Assembly: GCA_964487605.1 (NCBI GenBank)
Contig: CAZARU010000019.1
Location: forward strand, 1 to 64,000
Length of the DNA: 64,000 nucleotides
DNA from: JAJDAH01 sp964487605
GTDB taxonomy: Bacteria > Myxococcota_A > Polyangia > Polyangiales > Polyangiaceae
Direction: 5' to 3'
Numbering within the stretch: position 1 is the first letter of the stretch; each line of letters opens with the position of its first letter. Under the pieces are notes generated by a model. It was given only the letters and a program-made list of their open reading frames with translations, searched no databases and was not told the DNA's origin. Below are positions 19,261 through 27,673 of the stretch, one piece after another. Both the position numbers and the translations under genes were made by a program.

Positions 19261-20400
19261 TCACCGGTCGCGGCCCGCTTCCCGGGACGTGGCGGCCTCG
19301 TGCTCCTCGAGCGTGCGACTGAAGACGTGCCGCCCGTCGCCGGTGGCGACGAAGTAGAAGTGGTCGATCTTCGCGGGCTCGATGACCGCGCGGATCGAGT
19401 CGATTCCGGGATTCGCGATCGGTCCGGGTGGCAACCCCGCGTGCTTGTACGTGTTGTAGGGGTTGGTCGCGTCCCGGAGCATCGTCGGCGTGACCTTGCC
19501 GGGCACCGAGGGACACTTGACCGGACGGGGACGGACCGCGAGGCACCCATACGCGGCCGTGGGGTCGGACTGGAGCATGCGGCGAGGCAAGAACGAGGCG
19601 CTGTCGAGCCGATTGAAGAACACCGCGGCGATGGTCGCGCGCTCCGCGGGATCCGCCGCCTCCTTCTCGACCATCGACGCGAGCGTCAGGATCTCCCGCT
19701 CCGACCAGCTCCTGCTGCGGCGCAGCCGCTCGAGTCCGCCGCCGGTCGCGACCGACAGGGCGGCCAGTCGCTTCCGGGTTTCCGAGGCGAGGCGCCGCAC
19801 GACGTCCTCCGGATGGCTGTTCAGCGCGAGCTGATGGGTCGCCGGGAAGAGGAATCCCTCGGCGGAGGCGCCGTCGATGGAGAGCTCGGCGAGCAGCGCT
19901 CGCGACTCCGTCGCGTCGAGGAACGTGGTCCGAGCGCAGACGCCGGCCGCGTCGAGCCGCTCGGCGATCTGGAACCGCTGAAATCCCTCGGGGATGACGA
20001 TCTTCGCGCGCGGTCGCCCGGGGCCGCGCCCGAGCCACGCGACCAGCTCCCGCGGTCCGAGGTCGTCTCGCAGCAGGTGCGGCCCGGGTTTCGCGCGGAC
20101 GCCCGGACGCAGCAGCGCCAGGTACGCGGCGAAGAGGCGCGGGCTGGTCACGAGCCCGTGCCGAGCCAGCAGGTCGGAGAGCGCGCGGCGAGAGGGATCG
20201 GCCGGCACGAGGATCTCGACCCGTGCGCCGTTCCCTGGACCGTCGAACTCTGCCCAGACCATCCCGACGACGGCGATGCACAGCGAGACGGCGAGGAGAC
20301 CTGCCGTGACGACGAGGAGCCCGCCGCGCGGAGCGCCGCGGCGCGGTCGGCGCTTTCGAGCCGCGGCGGGCGTCTTCGCCACCTTCGCGCGCCGCTTCAC
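19261..20400 (-). CDS. mltG: Endolytic murein transglycosylase MltG (YceG)
   Basis: An inner-membrane lytic transglycosylase thought to cut nascent glycan strands and set their length. The 379-residue protein has a basic cytoplasmic N-terminus, one membrane helix (about residues 29-50), a LysM-like region, and the YceG domain with catalytic Glu in ASMVEKEAADPAER. SDPTAAYGC, NPYNTYKHAGLPPGPIANPG and FYFVATGDGRHVFS complete the domain. The GTG start overlaps ruvX by 4 bases. A much longer in-frame extension upstream runs antisense to hisS and was excluded. Confidence 0.92.
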   Translation of the reverse strand: MKRRAKVAKTPAAARKRRPRRGAPRGGLLVVTAGLLAVSLCIAVVGMVWAEFDGPGNGARVEILVPADPSRRALSDLLARHGLVTSPRLFAAYLALLRPGVRAKPGPHLLRDDLGPRELVAWLGRGPGRPRAKIVIPEGFQRFQIAERLDAAGVCARTTFLDATESRALLAELSIDGASAEGFLFPATHQLALNSHPEDVVRRLASETRKRLAALSVATGGGLERLRRSRSWSEREILTLASMVEKEAADPAERATIAAVFFNRLDSASFLPRRMLQSDPTAAYGCLAVRPRPVKCPSVPGKVTPTMLRDATNPYNTYKHAGLPPGPIANPGIDSIRAVIEPAKIDHFYFVATGDGRHVFSRTLEEHEAATSREAGRDR

Positions 20401-20819
20401 GACGGTGAACGGCCCCGCGACTCGAGCCAGGCCTGCAGCAGCACCGCCGCTGCAGCACCGTCGATTCGATGCCTCGCGTCGCGGTCCTTGGCGCCGGCCT
20501 CCCGCAGGCGCTTCCGGGCCTCCACGGTGGTGAGCCGTTCGTCCACGAGCTCTACCGACACCGACACGCGATCGGCGAGGGCGCGCGCAACGCGACGAGC
20601 CCTTCGCGCCGCACGGCCTTCCGCCCCCGACAGATCGAGCGGAAGCCCCACGATGATCACGGTGATCCCCTCGGAATCCACGAGCGCACTCACCGCCTCG
20701 AGGAGCGCCGGCTCGTTGCGGCCATCCAGGTTGGGTCGCGGATGCGCGATGGAACCGAGCTCGTCCGACAGGGCGACTCCGACGCGAGCCGAGCCGAGGT
20801 CCAGACCGAGGGCGCGCAC
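20397..20819 (-). CDS. ruvX: Putative pre-16S rRNA nuclease / Holliday junction resolvase (YqgF)
   Basis: A small RNase H-like nuclease, best supported as a 16S rRNA 5'-end processing enzyme. The 140-residue protein has GLDLGSARVGVALSD at the N-terminus, the IIVGLPLDLSG strand, VELVDERLTT, and RIDGAAAAVLLQ with the final catalytic Asp. Length and order are standard. GTG start; paired with mltG, a common arrangement. Confidence 0.9.
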   Translation of the reverse strand: MRALGLDLGSARVGVALSDELGSIAHPRPNLDGRNEPALLEAVSALVDSEGITVIIVGLPLDLSGAEGRAARRARRVARALADRVSVSVELVDERLTTVEARKRLREAGAKDRDARHRIDGAAAAVLLQAWLESRGRSPS

Positions 20820-20907
20820 TGCGCGGGTCTAGCACGAGCCACACGGGCGCCGTTCGGCATGGCCGCGGGTGCCGTGGAGCGCCGGGAACGGTAATTGGGC
20901 CGCGCGC

Positions 20908-20936
20908 TTGACCCGACTCCCCCGACCCTGCATAAG
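20908..20936 (+). promoter_or_regulatory. Sigma-70-like promoter of hisS
   Basis: A -35 box TTGACC (20908-20913) and a -10 box CATAAG (20931-20936) are separated by exactly 17 bases. Transcription would start near 20943, leaving a leader of about 25 bases before hisS. The boxes are read by eye. Confidence 0.55.
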
Positions 20937-20967
20937 CCGTCCGGACGTCGACACGGCGCGCGTAGCC

Positions 20968-22266
20968 ATGGGAAAAGAAAGCCTCTTTCGCGCCGTCAAG
21001 GGCATGAACGACCTCCTGCCGGCCGAGGCGGCGAGGTGGCAGCGGCTCGAGCGGTCGTTCGCGGAGACGGCCCGATTGCACGGGTACGGAGAGGTCCGCA
21101 CGCCGCTGGTGGAGCGGACCGAGCTCTTCGTTCGATCCATCGGCGAGACGACCGACGTGGTCTCCAAGGAGATGTACACGTTCGACCGCCACGACGAGTC
21201 GCTGACCCTTCGCCCGGAGGGGACGGCGAGCGCCGCGAGGGCATACCTCGAGCACGCCGTTCACGGCCGAGAGCCCGTCACCCGCTGGTACTACGTGGGG
21301 CCGATGTTCCGCGCGGAGCGGGCCCAGCGCGGGCGCTACCGGCAGTTTCACCAGGCCGGCTGCGAGATCTACGGGGATCGCGGGCCCGGGTGCGACGCGG
21401 AGATCATCGACATGCTCCGGACGTTCTTCGGCGAGCTGGGGATCAGCGCGCTCGACGTTCGGGTCAGCTCGCTGGGCGGGCGGGAGGCGCGGACGGCCTA
21501 CCGGGATCGTCTCGTCGCGTTCCTGGAGCCGCGCGCGTCGGAGCTGTCGGAACTCTCTCGCCAGCGGCTCGTTTCGAACCCGCTTCGCATCCTGGACAGC
21601 AAGGATCCCGGCGATCAGGCGCTGCTCTCGGGCGCGCCGTCGATCCACGACGTGCTCACCGAGGACGACCGCGCGCACTTCGACGGGCTGCGCCGCTACC
21701 TCGACGCGCTCGGGACACCCTACGTCGTCGACGGCGGCATGGTGCGCGGACTCGACTACTACACGCGAACGGTGTTCGAGATTCGCTCCGACGCTGGTGA
21801 GCTGGGCGCGCAGAACACCCTCGTCGGCGGCGGACGGTACGACGGGATGATCGAGTCACTGGGCGGACCACCGACGCCGGCCATCGGGTTCGCCCTCGGG
21901 CTCGAGCGCTTGCTGCTCGCCATGCCATCCGCGGGGCCCGAAGCTCACGGCACGTGCTTCTTCGCGCCTCTGGGTGATCGGGCCACGGAGGTGGCGCTCG
22001 GCCTCGCGCGCGACCTCCGCAAGCACGGCGTGCGCGCCGAGGTGGACTCCCGCGGGGGCTCCCTCAAGAGTCTCCTGCGGCGGGCCAACGGCCTCGCTGC
22101 GCGCCTGTGCGTCGTCATCGGCGACGCGGAGGTCGAGCGAGGGGTCGCGCAGGTGAAGGACCTGAACGAACACACGCAGGACGAGGTCGCGCTCGACCGC
22201 GCCGTCGTCATCCTCGCCGACCGCCTCCTGGGCTCGGCGATCACCGCGCCGGGAGGCGTCGCTTGA
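20968..22266 (+). CDS. hisS: Histidyl-tRNA synthetase
   Basis: A class II aminoacyl-tRNA synthetase charging tRNA-His. The 432-residue protein has FRAVKGMNDLLP at the start, motif 2 region WYYVGPMFRAERAQRGRYRQ with FHQAGCE, the histidine-binding RGLDYYTRTVFE, GGGRYDGMIESLGG, and motif 3 IGFALGLERLL. The C-terminal anticodon-binding domain is complete. The ATG at 20968 fits the family N-terminus; an upstream frame is only leader. Its stop overlaps the next gene's TTG start. Confidence 0.95.
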   Translation: MGKESLFRAVKGMNDLLPAEAARWQRLERSFAETARLHGYGEVRTPLVERTELFVRSIGETTDVVSKEMYTFDRHDESLTLRPEGTASAARAYLEHAVHGREPVTRWYYVGPMFRAERAQRGRYRQFHQAGCEIYGDRGPGCDAEIIDMLRTFFGELGISALDVRVSSLGGREARTAYRDRLVAFLEPRASELSELSRQRLVSNPLRILDSKDPGDQALLSGAPSIHDVLTEDDRAHFDGLRRYLDALGTPYVVDGGMVRGLDYYTRTVFEIRSDAGELGAQNTLVGGGRYDGMIESLGGPPTPAIGFALGLERLLLAMPSAGPEAHGTCFFAPLGDRATEVALGLARDLRKHGVRAEVDSRGGSLKSLLRRANGLAARLCVVIGDAEVERGVAQVKDLNEHTQDEVALDRAVVILADRLLGSAITAPGGVA

Positions 22267-23969
22267 AGAGCGGCGCCACCCTCGGCGCCATCTTGTGGCT
22301 TGCCGCGCTCGTGTCGTTCGGGTCCTCCGCCCGCGCGCAGGATCCCTTCGGCCCGGGGATCCAGCCCGGCGGCCCTCCGCCGCGGCCAGCTCCGGCGAAG
22401 CCCAAGGCGTCCGGCGACCAGCCCGAGACGCACGCCGCCGGGGGCGGCGAGAGTCTGCTGCCGCCCTCTACCGAGCCGTCGCTCCCGTCCGACCCGCTCA
22501 AGGTACGCAAGAAGGTCGCGGACCGAATCGGCTCGAGCGCCGACGGCGACGAAGAGGAACGAGGACGAGACGAGACCACGGAACGCAAGGTCTGGTTCCC
22601 GTACTACGAAGAGAAGAGCGGGGACTACCGGCTTCGCGCCGTCTTCCCGCTGTGGATGGAGCGGACGCAGCCCTCCTTGAAGAAGCCCGAGATCCTCGAC
22701 CGAGCGTCTCTCTACGGGCTCTACTACAACCGCCGCAGCGCGACGCGAGCCGACGACGTTCTGTTCCCGCTGTTCTGGAACCTGCGCGAGGAAAGGAGCC
22801 GCACGACCATCATCGGTCCCCTCGTGAACCGATCGGCGCCAGGAGAGACCGACAACTGGCTCGCCCCGCTCTACTTCACCGGAACTCGCAAGCGCGGTGG
22901 CTACACCATCATTCCTCCGCTCTTGACGTGGACCCAGCGGGATGCCGCCGGCGGTTTCAACCTGGTCGGCCCGATGTTCTGCTCGTGGAAGGGCGGAGAG
23001 TCTTGCGACACGCGGACGGCCCACGACCTCGACTTCGGGATCGCTCCCCTCTACTTCTACGGTCAGAACGAGCGGTCGAAGTACGAGGTGATCCCGCCGC
23101 TGCTCCACTACTATCACTACGACGATCGAGATCTGTCCTGGCTCAACGTGTGGGGGCCCTACGTCCGCGGCCACACGCAGACACGCGACGTCTTCCACGT
23201 GGTCCCGTTCTACTGGAGCATCTGGGGAAAGAACGAGCGCCACACGACGGTCCTTCCGTTCTTCCACTACGGCCGCCAGGGCAACTCGCGGCTCTTCATC
23301 AACCCGCTGTACCTGCATGCACGGGGGGAGAACGGCGAGTCCACGCTCGTGACGTGGGGCTACGCGCGCCACCGCGGGCGCACCGAGCTCGACATGATCA
23401 CGCCGTTCTACTGGCACTACAGGGATCCGGACGTCGGGCTCGATCAGAAGCTCCTGTTTCCGTTCCTCTACTCGCGGACGAGCCCTCGAGAGTCGAGCCA
23501 GGTGTTCTTCCCGTTCTGGGGTCACTTCGAGCGATACGGCATCAGCGAGAGCTGGTGGATCACGCCGTTCTTCCAGCACACGCGGCACCTCCGCGGATGG
23601 GACACCAACATCCACCCGATCCTGTACACCGGTCGCAACGGGTACCGGACGCACACCGTCGTCGCGCCCTTCTTCTTCGACTTCGCGGGTCGTGACTCCC
23701 GCGCGACCGTCGGCTTTCCGGTGTTCTGGCGCTTCTCGGATCGCGAAGAGGTGTCGCAGCTCGTGGGCAACGTGTACTACCACGAGCGCAAGGTGAGGAA
23801 CGGCCTCGACTGGGAGGTCCACGTGTTCCCCGCCTTCTCGTATGGTGAGACGCCGGACGGCCACTGGTGGAACATCCTGTACGGCCTCGCTGGCTACACG
23901 CGGCGCGGCGAGCTCGCCAAGATGCGGACGCTGTGGATTCCGTTCACCTTGAGCGGTCAGGACGAGTGA
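22263..23969 (+). CDS. Secreted repeat protein with short aromatic-proline repeats
   Basis: The 568-residue product begins at TTG overlapping the hisS stop and has a clear signal peptide ending SSARA-Q. A Pro/Gly-rich linker to about residue 100 follows. The rest is roughly twenty copies of a short unit of about 20 residues. Each centres on a hydrophobic residue, Pro, then two or three aromatic or aliphatic residues, for example LFPLFWNLRE, IAPLYFYGQNE, VVPFYWSIWG, ITPFYWHYRD and VAPFFFDFAG. Alternating aromatic strands with polar turns suggest a beta-rich fold such as an outer-membrane barrel or solenoid. I do not recognise a named family. Confidence 0.75.
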   Translation: MKSGATLGAILWLAALVSFGSSARAQDPFGPGIQPGGPPPRPAPAKPKASGDQPETHAAGGGESLLPPSTEPSLPSDPLKVRKKVADRIGSSADGDEEERGRDETTERKVWFPYYEEKSGDYRLRAVFPLWMERTQPSLKKPEILDRASLYGLYYNRRSATRADDVLFPLFWNLREERSRTTIIGPLVNRSAPGETDNWLAPLYFTGTRKRGGYTIIPPLLTWTQRDAAGGFNLVGPMFCSWKGGESCDTRTAHDLDFGIAPLYFYGQNERSKYEVIPPLLHYYHYDDRDLSWLNVWGPYVRGHTQTRDVFHVVPFYWSIWGKNERHTTVLPFFHYGRQGNSRLFINPLYLHARGENGESTLVTWGYARHRGRTELDMITPFYWHYRDPDVGLDQKLLFPFLYSRTSPRESSQVFFPFWGHFERYGISESWWITPFFQHTRHLRGWDTNIHPILYTGRNGYRTHTVVAPFFFDFAGRDSRATVGFPVFWRFSDREEVSQLVGNVYYHERKVRNGLDWEVHVFPAFSYGETPDGHWWNILYGLAGYTRRGELAKMRTLWIPFTLSGQDE

Positions 23970-23991
23970 CGCGGGGAAGCCCGTCGCGCGC

Positions 23992-24474
23992 TCAGTTCAG
24001 GGACCGGAGCTTCGCGAGCGCGCTGCTCGCCATGGCGTCGTGCGGATGCAGGGCGAGCGCAGCCTCGAACTGCTCGATGGCGCGCGAGACCTTCCCCTGC
24101 GCCGCGTACACCCTGCCGAGGTTGAGGAACGGGAAGTGTCGAGGCTCGTACCTCGCCGCGACCTTCGCGCGCTCGAACCACTCGATCGAGTCGTCGAGCA
24201 GGCCCTTCTCGAGCAAGTACACTCCGATGTCGTTGTACGGGTTCCCGAAGTCCGGGTCCACCGCGATGGCGCGCTTGCAGTGGTCTATCGCGGCGTCCGT
24301 GTCGCCACGCCACGACAGGACCCATCCGAGAAACGTGTGCGCCTCTGCCGTCGGGCAGAGGCGCAGTGACTGCTCGTACAGTGCGATGGCGCCGTCGACG
24401 TCGCTCGCCATCTGGAGCTCGTAGGCGCGCTCCCACAGGCGAACCGCCTCGGCGCGGGGATCGTCGTCCTTCAC
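23992..24474 (-). CDS. TPR-repeat protein
   Basis: From the GTG at 24474 the protein has 160 residues and consists almost wholly of four to five tetratricopeptide repeats: AIALYEQSLRLCPTAEAHTF, AIDHCKRAIAVDPDFGNPYN, SIEWFERAKVAARYEPRHFP and AIEQFEAALALHPHDAMASS. It has no signal peptide and is probably a cytoplasmic protein-interaction scaffold. The frame is open for 36 more codons upstream, but that stretch overlaps the argC promoter and start region. Confidence 0.75.
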   Translation of the reverse strand: MKDDDPRAEAVRLWERAYELQMASDVDGAIALYEQSLRLCPTAEAHTFLGWVLSWRGDTDAAIDHCKRAIAVDPDFGNPYNDIGVYLLEKGLLDDSIEWFERAKVAARYEPRHFPFLNLGRVYAAQGKVSRAIEQFEAALALHPHDAMASSALAKLRSLN

Positions 24475-24562
24475 GGTGGCCCGGCGACACTCATAGCACG
24501 CCGTGTCGCGCCGACGCGCGAGGTCCGGACTCGTCCGCCGGTTTCTGAGGTACGATCGCGGA

Positions 24563-25606
24563 GTGAAGAGAGCCGCCATCATGGGGGGCAGCGGGTACGC
24601 GGGCGCGGAGCTGTCGCGACGCCTCCTCTGTCACCCCACCGTCGAGCTCGTTCGCGTCGCCTCCGTCGATCACGTCGGCAAGCCCCTGTCCGCTGCTCAT
24701 CCGAACCTCGAAGGGATGACCGAGCTCGTGTTCGAGGATCTGGCCCCGCGAGAAGTAGCCCGGGACGTGGACGTCGTCCTGCTCGCCCTTCCCACGTCAG
24801 TCAGCGTCACCGTGGTCCCCCAGCTCGTGGAGGCGGGCGTGAAGGTCATCGATCTCTCGGGAGCGTTTCGCCTGGGGGATCCTGCGACGTTCGAGCGATG
24901 CTACGGCTTGGCGCATCCCCGCCCCGACCTGATGGCGAGGGCCGTCTATGGCTCGCCCGAGCTCCATCGCGACCTCCTCGTCGGCGCGGACCTGATCGGA
25001 GCGCCCGGGTGCTTCGCGACGGCGATCGAGCTCGGGTTGCTCCCCCTCGCCCGGGCGGGTTGGCTCGCGAACGGCGTCTTCGTCGTGGGGATCACGGGCT
25101 CGAGCGGGAGTGGCGTCGTGCCTTCGGCGGGGACGCACCACCCCGTGCGTGCCGTCAACCTGCGGACGTATCGTCCCCTCGAGCACCAGCACGCGCCGGA
25201 GGTGGTCGAAGCGCTCACCGCCGCAGGCGCCACCGCCCTTGCCCTCCACTTCGTGCCGGTGTCTGCTCCCCTCAGTCGAGGGATCTTCGCCACGAGCTTC
25301 GCGCGAGTGCCGTCCGACGTGACGGAGGAAGATCTTGCCGCAGCCGTGGACGAGACGTTCCGCGATGCCGCTTTCGTCCGTCGCCCGCGCGAACGCCTCC
25401 CCGAGGTCGTGGCGGTCGCGGGTTCGAACTACGCGGAGGTGGCGCTCACGCTGGGTCCGCCGGAGGGCGACGGACGACTGGTGACGTGCTTCTCGGCGCT
25501 CGACAACCTCGTCAAGGGGGGTGCTGGCCAGGTCATCCAGTGCATGAACCTGGCCCTCGGCCTCGACGAGCGCGACGGCCTGGCACAGGCCGGCACGTTC
25601 CCCTGA
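24563..25606 (+). CDS. argC: N-acetyl-gamma-glutamyl-phosphate reductase
   Basis: Reduces N-acetylglutamyl phosphate to the semialdehyde in arginine synthesis, using NADPH. The 347-residue protein has the dinucleotide loop MGGSGYAGAELSRRL, LSGAFRLGD, the catalytic Cys in GAPGCFATA, ITGSSGSG, and HFVPVSAPLSRGI. The GTG start at 24563 has a GAGG about 12 bases upstream. It stands alone, without argB, argJ or argD beside it. LysW-dependent homologues look similar, but no lysW is seen here. Confidence 0.9.
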   Translation: MKRAAIMGGSGYAGAELSRRLLCHPTVELVRVASVDHVGKPLSAAHPNLEGMTELVFEDLAPREVARDVDVVLLALPTSVSVTVVPQLVEAGVKVIDLSGAFRLGDPATFERCYGLAHPRPDLMARAVYGSPELHRDLLVGADLIGAPGCFATAIELGLLPLARAGWLANGVFVVGITGSSGSGVVPSAGTHHPVRAVNLRTYRPLEHQHAPEVVEALTAAGATALALHFVPVSAPLSRGIFATSFARVPSDVTEEDLAAAVDETFRDAAFVRRPRERLPEVVAVAGSNYAEVALTLGPPEGDGRLVTCFSALDNLVKGGAGQVIQCMNLALGLDERDGLAQAGTFP

Positions 25607-25629
25607 GCCAGAACCGCCCAGCGCGCGCG

Positions 25630-26550
25630 TCAGTGCTCGACGACGCCGACCTCGGGTTGAGCTATCCCCTGCTGCGCGGAGGAGATGCCGTCCTCGGGGA
25701 CGTCGGCACAGCAGCGGAAGCCGGTCTCCATGCCGTTGTACCAGCGGTCGTGCGCCGTCTGAGCGGCACGACAGTGGTTTCGCCCGGGCTGCCAGTATGC
25801 ACCCTTCATCGCCGGTCGTGGCGGGTTGGACCCGTCGATGGTCACGAACTCCTCGAGGTTGCCGGTCAGATTACGCACCCCGAACGGACTCGTGCACCGC
25901 GGGTACGAGTCCGACGGCGCGCGCATGTCGCGCAGGGTTCCCTCTCTCGACACGATGTCGGTGTGGTCGGCGTTGCACGCCGTGGCATCCCGCTTCCACC
26001 CGTACGGGTACGGACGCATCTCCTCGCCCTCGCAAGCGAAGTTCCACTCGCTCTCGGTACAGACGCGCTTGCCCAGCCCCTTGCAGGTCTTCTCGGCGTG
26101 GGTCCACGACTTGAAGTTGGCGGGCAGCGTCTTGCCCTCGGGCGTGAACTCGTCCTTGTCGATGCAGTAGCGTAGCGGCAGCTTCGACTTCGAGAGGCAC
26201 TGCGCCGGCTTGGCGTACTCCGCGCAGCGGTAGAACTCGTAAGGTCCCTCCGGATCCATGTAGTCGAGGCATCGATGCTGCACCTTGGGGCAGTAGTCGC
26301 CCTCCACCAGCGCCATGCCCGCGGGGCAATCCGTCCGAGCTTCGACCTCGGTGACCAGACCCGGGGTGACCGCCGCGAGTGGCTGGCCCGCCGCGGCCTG
26401 CGTCACGGCACCGAGTCGGTCCAGGTCGGGCTGGGCCGGGGGCGCGTCCCGGTCGCACGACGCGAGGACGAGGCTACCCGCTGCCGCGACGGCGGCCGTG
26501 GAGACGAGGCGCACGCCGGGGACTTTCCGGGGTTCGCCGGGATCCGTCAA
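25630..26550 (-). CDS. SUMF1/FGE-like lipoprotein (copy B)
   Basis: A 306-residue lipoprotein: basic N-terminus, hydrophobic segment and lipobox LASC (Cys32). The mature part is a formylglycine-generating-enzyme-like (SUMF1) domain: YCIDKDEFTPEG, GKRVCTESEWNFACEGEEMR, FGVRNLTGNLEEF, GRNHCRAAQTAHD and a final GFRCCAD. The fold resembles the sulfatase-activating enzyme, but the paired active-site cysteines of true FGE are not obvious, so an enzymatic role is doubtful. The TTG start keeps the basic n-region; GTG at 26514 is an alternative. It is a tandem paralogue of the gene upstream. Confidence 0.78.
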   Translation of the reverse strand: MTDPGEPRKVPGVRLVSTAAVAAAGSLVLASCDRDAPPAQPDLDRLGAVTQAAAGQPLAAVTPGLVTEVEARTDCPAGMALVEGDYCPKVQHRCLDYMDPEGPYEFYRCAEYAKPAQCLSKSKLPLRYCIDKDEFTPEGKTLPANFKSWTHAEKTCKGLGKRVCTESEWNFACEGEEMRPYPYGWKRDATACNADHTDIVSREGTLRDMRAPSDSYPRCTSPFGVRNLTGNLEEFVTIDGSNPPRPAMKGAYWQPGRNHCRAAQTAHDRWYNGMETGFRCCADVPEDGISSAQQGIAQPEVGVVEH

Positions 26551-26666
26551 GCTGACGTTGCGTCACCCTTGCGCCTCGGAGGTGGATCCAAACGAAAATA
26601 CCGCGGAAAGTGCACCTCATGGATGCGGGGGGATGCGCCCCCGTCCGCTTGCGGATGCTCCGACAG

Positions 26667-27569
26667 TCAGCCCGACGCGCCGGCCAGGCCCGACCCTTCG
26701 GTGTCCGCGCAGCATCGCACGCCGACCTGGATGTCCTCGTAGTAGTCGTCGTGGGCGGTCGTGGCGGGTCGACACCGGTTCCTTCCGGCCATCCACCAGC
26801 CACCCTTCAGCGCGTTGCGGAAGGGGTGAGCGTGCGTGGCGCCATCGCGGAAGGTCGTCTCGTCCACGTTGCCGACCATGTTCTCCACGCCGAACGGGCT
26901 CGCGCACTCGGGCCGCGCGTCCACCGGCTCGCGATGGTCCCGGAGCACGCGCTTTCGCGGGTTTTCCTCGAACAGGTCGTCACGGTCCTGATTGCACACC
27001 GGACGCCGCTCCCACCCGTAAGGATAGGGCCGCATTTCCGGCCCTTCGCACGCGAAGTTCCACTCGCTCTCGGTGCAGATGCGCTTGCCGGCGTCCCGGC
27101 ACACCTTGCTCGCCTTGACGAAGCTCTGGTGGTTCAGCGGCAGGTTCGAGCCGTCCTCTCGGGTCTCAAAGCGATCGATGCAGTACCGCATCGAGACCTT
27201 CTTGCCGACGCAGCGCGCCTGGGGTTCGTACTCGGCGCAGCGCGCATATTGAAGCTTCTGGTCGTCGAGCCACCGCTTGCAGGTATGCCTCACGTCCGTG
27301 CAGTACTCCCCCTCGACGAGGATCGAGCCGTCGGGACAGCCGCCCGGCGCTGCCGGGGCCGCGGTCGGTCCCGTTCCGGGGGCACTCGCGGGGTCGGAAG
27401 CGGCCGTGGGGTCGGCGCGAGTCACGGGTACGCTGTTACGCACCTCCACGTCGGCGTTACGCGCCGCGGAGGGGGCCGGTGGCGTGCCGGGCGAATCGAT
27501 GAAGGCGCCGAGCACCGTGGCCGGGACCAGGAACGACGCGAGGATCAGGGCGCTGCCCCTCTGAATCAT
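26667..27569 (-). CDS. SUMF1/FGE-like secreted protein (copy A)
   Basis: A 300-residue exported protein with a hydrophobic N-terminus (residues 6-22) but no lipobox Cys, a Pro/Ala-rich linker to about residue 80, and then the same SUMF1-like domain as its neighbour. Shared signatures are YCIDRFETREDG, GKRICTESEWNFACEGPEMR, PYPYGWE, FGVENMVGNVDE, GGWWMAGRNRCRPATTAHDD and GVRCCAD. The ATG has GGAG 7 bases upstream, a strong ribosome site. Copies A and B have diverged mainly in the linker and anchoring mode. Role unknown; likely envelope or surface. Confidence 0.8.
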   Translation of the reverse strand: MIQRGSALILASFLVPATVLGAFIDSPGTPPAPSAARNADVEVRNSVPVTRADPTAASDPASAPGTGPTAAPAAPGGCPDGSILVEGEYCTDVRHTCKRWLDDQKLQYARCAEYEPQARCVGKKVSMRYCIDRFETREDGSNLPLNHQSFVKASKVCRDAGKRICTESEWNFACEGPEMRPYPYGWERRPVCNQDRDDLFEENPRKRVLRDHREPVDARPECASPFGVENMVGNVDETTFRDGATHAHPFRNALKGGWWMAGRNRCRPATTAHDDYYEDIQVGVRCCADTEGSGLAGASG

Positions 27570-27673
27570 GAGGTGTCTCCGCCCGGATCGTGATTCGCGC
27601 GACATTTTCGGTACAACTTTCGCGGGCGTGGTCCCCGCACGACCCCGGGACGAAGCAACCCCCGTGCCGTGTC

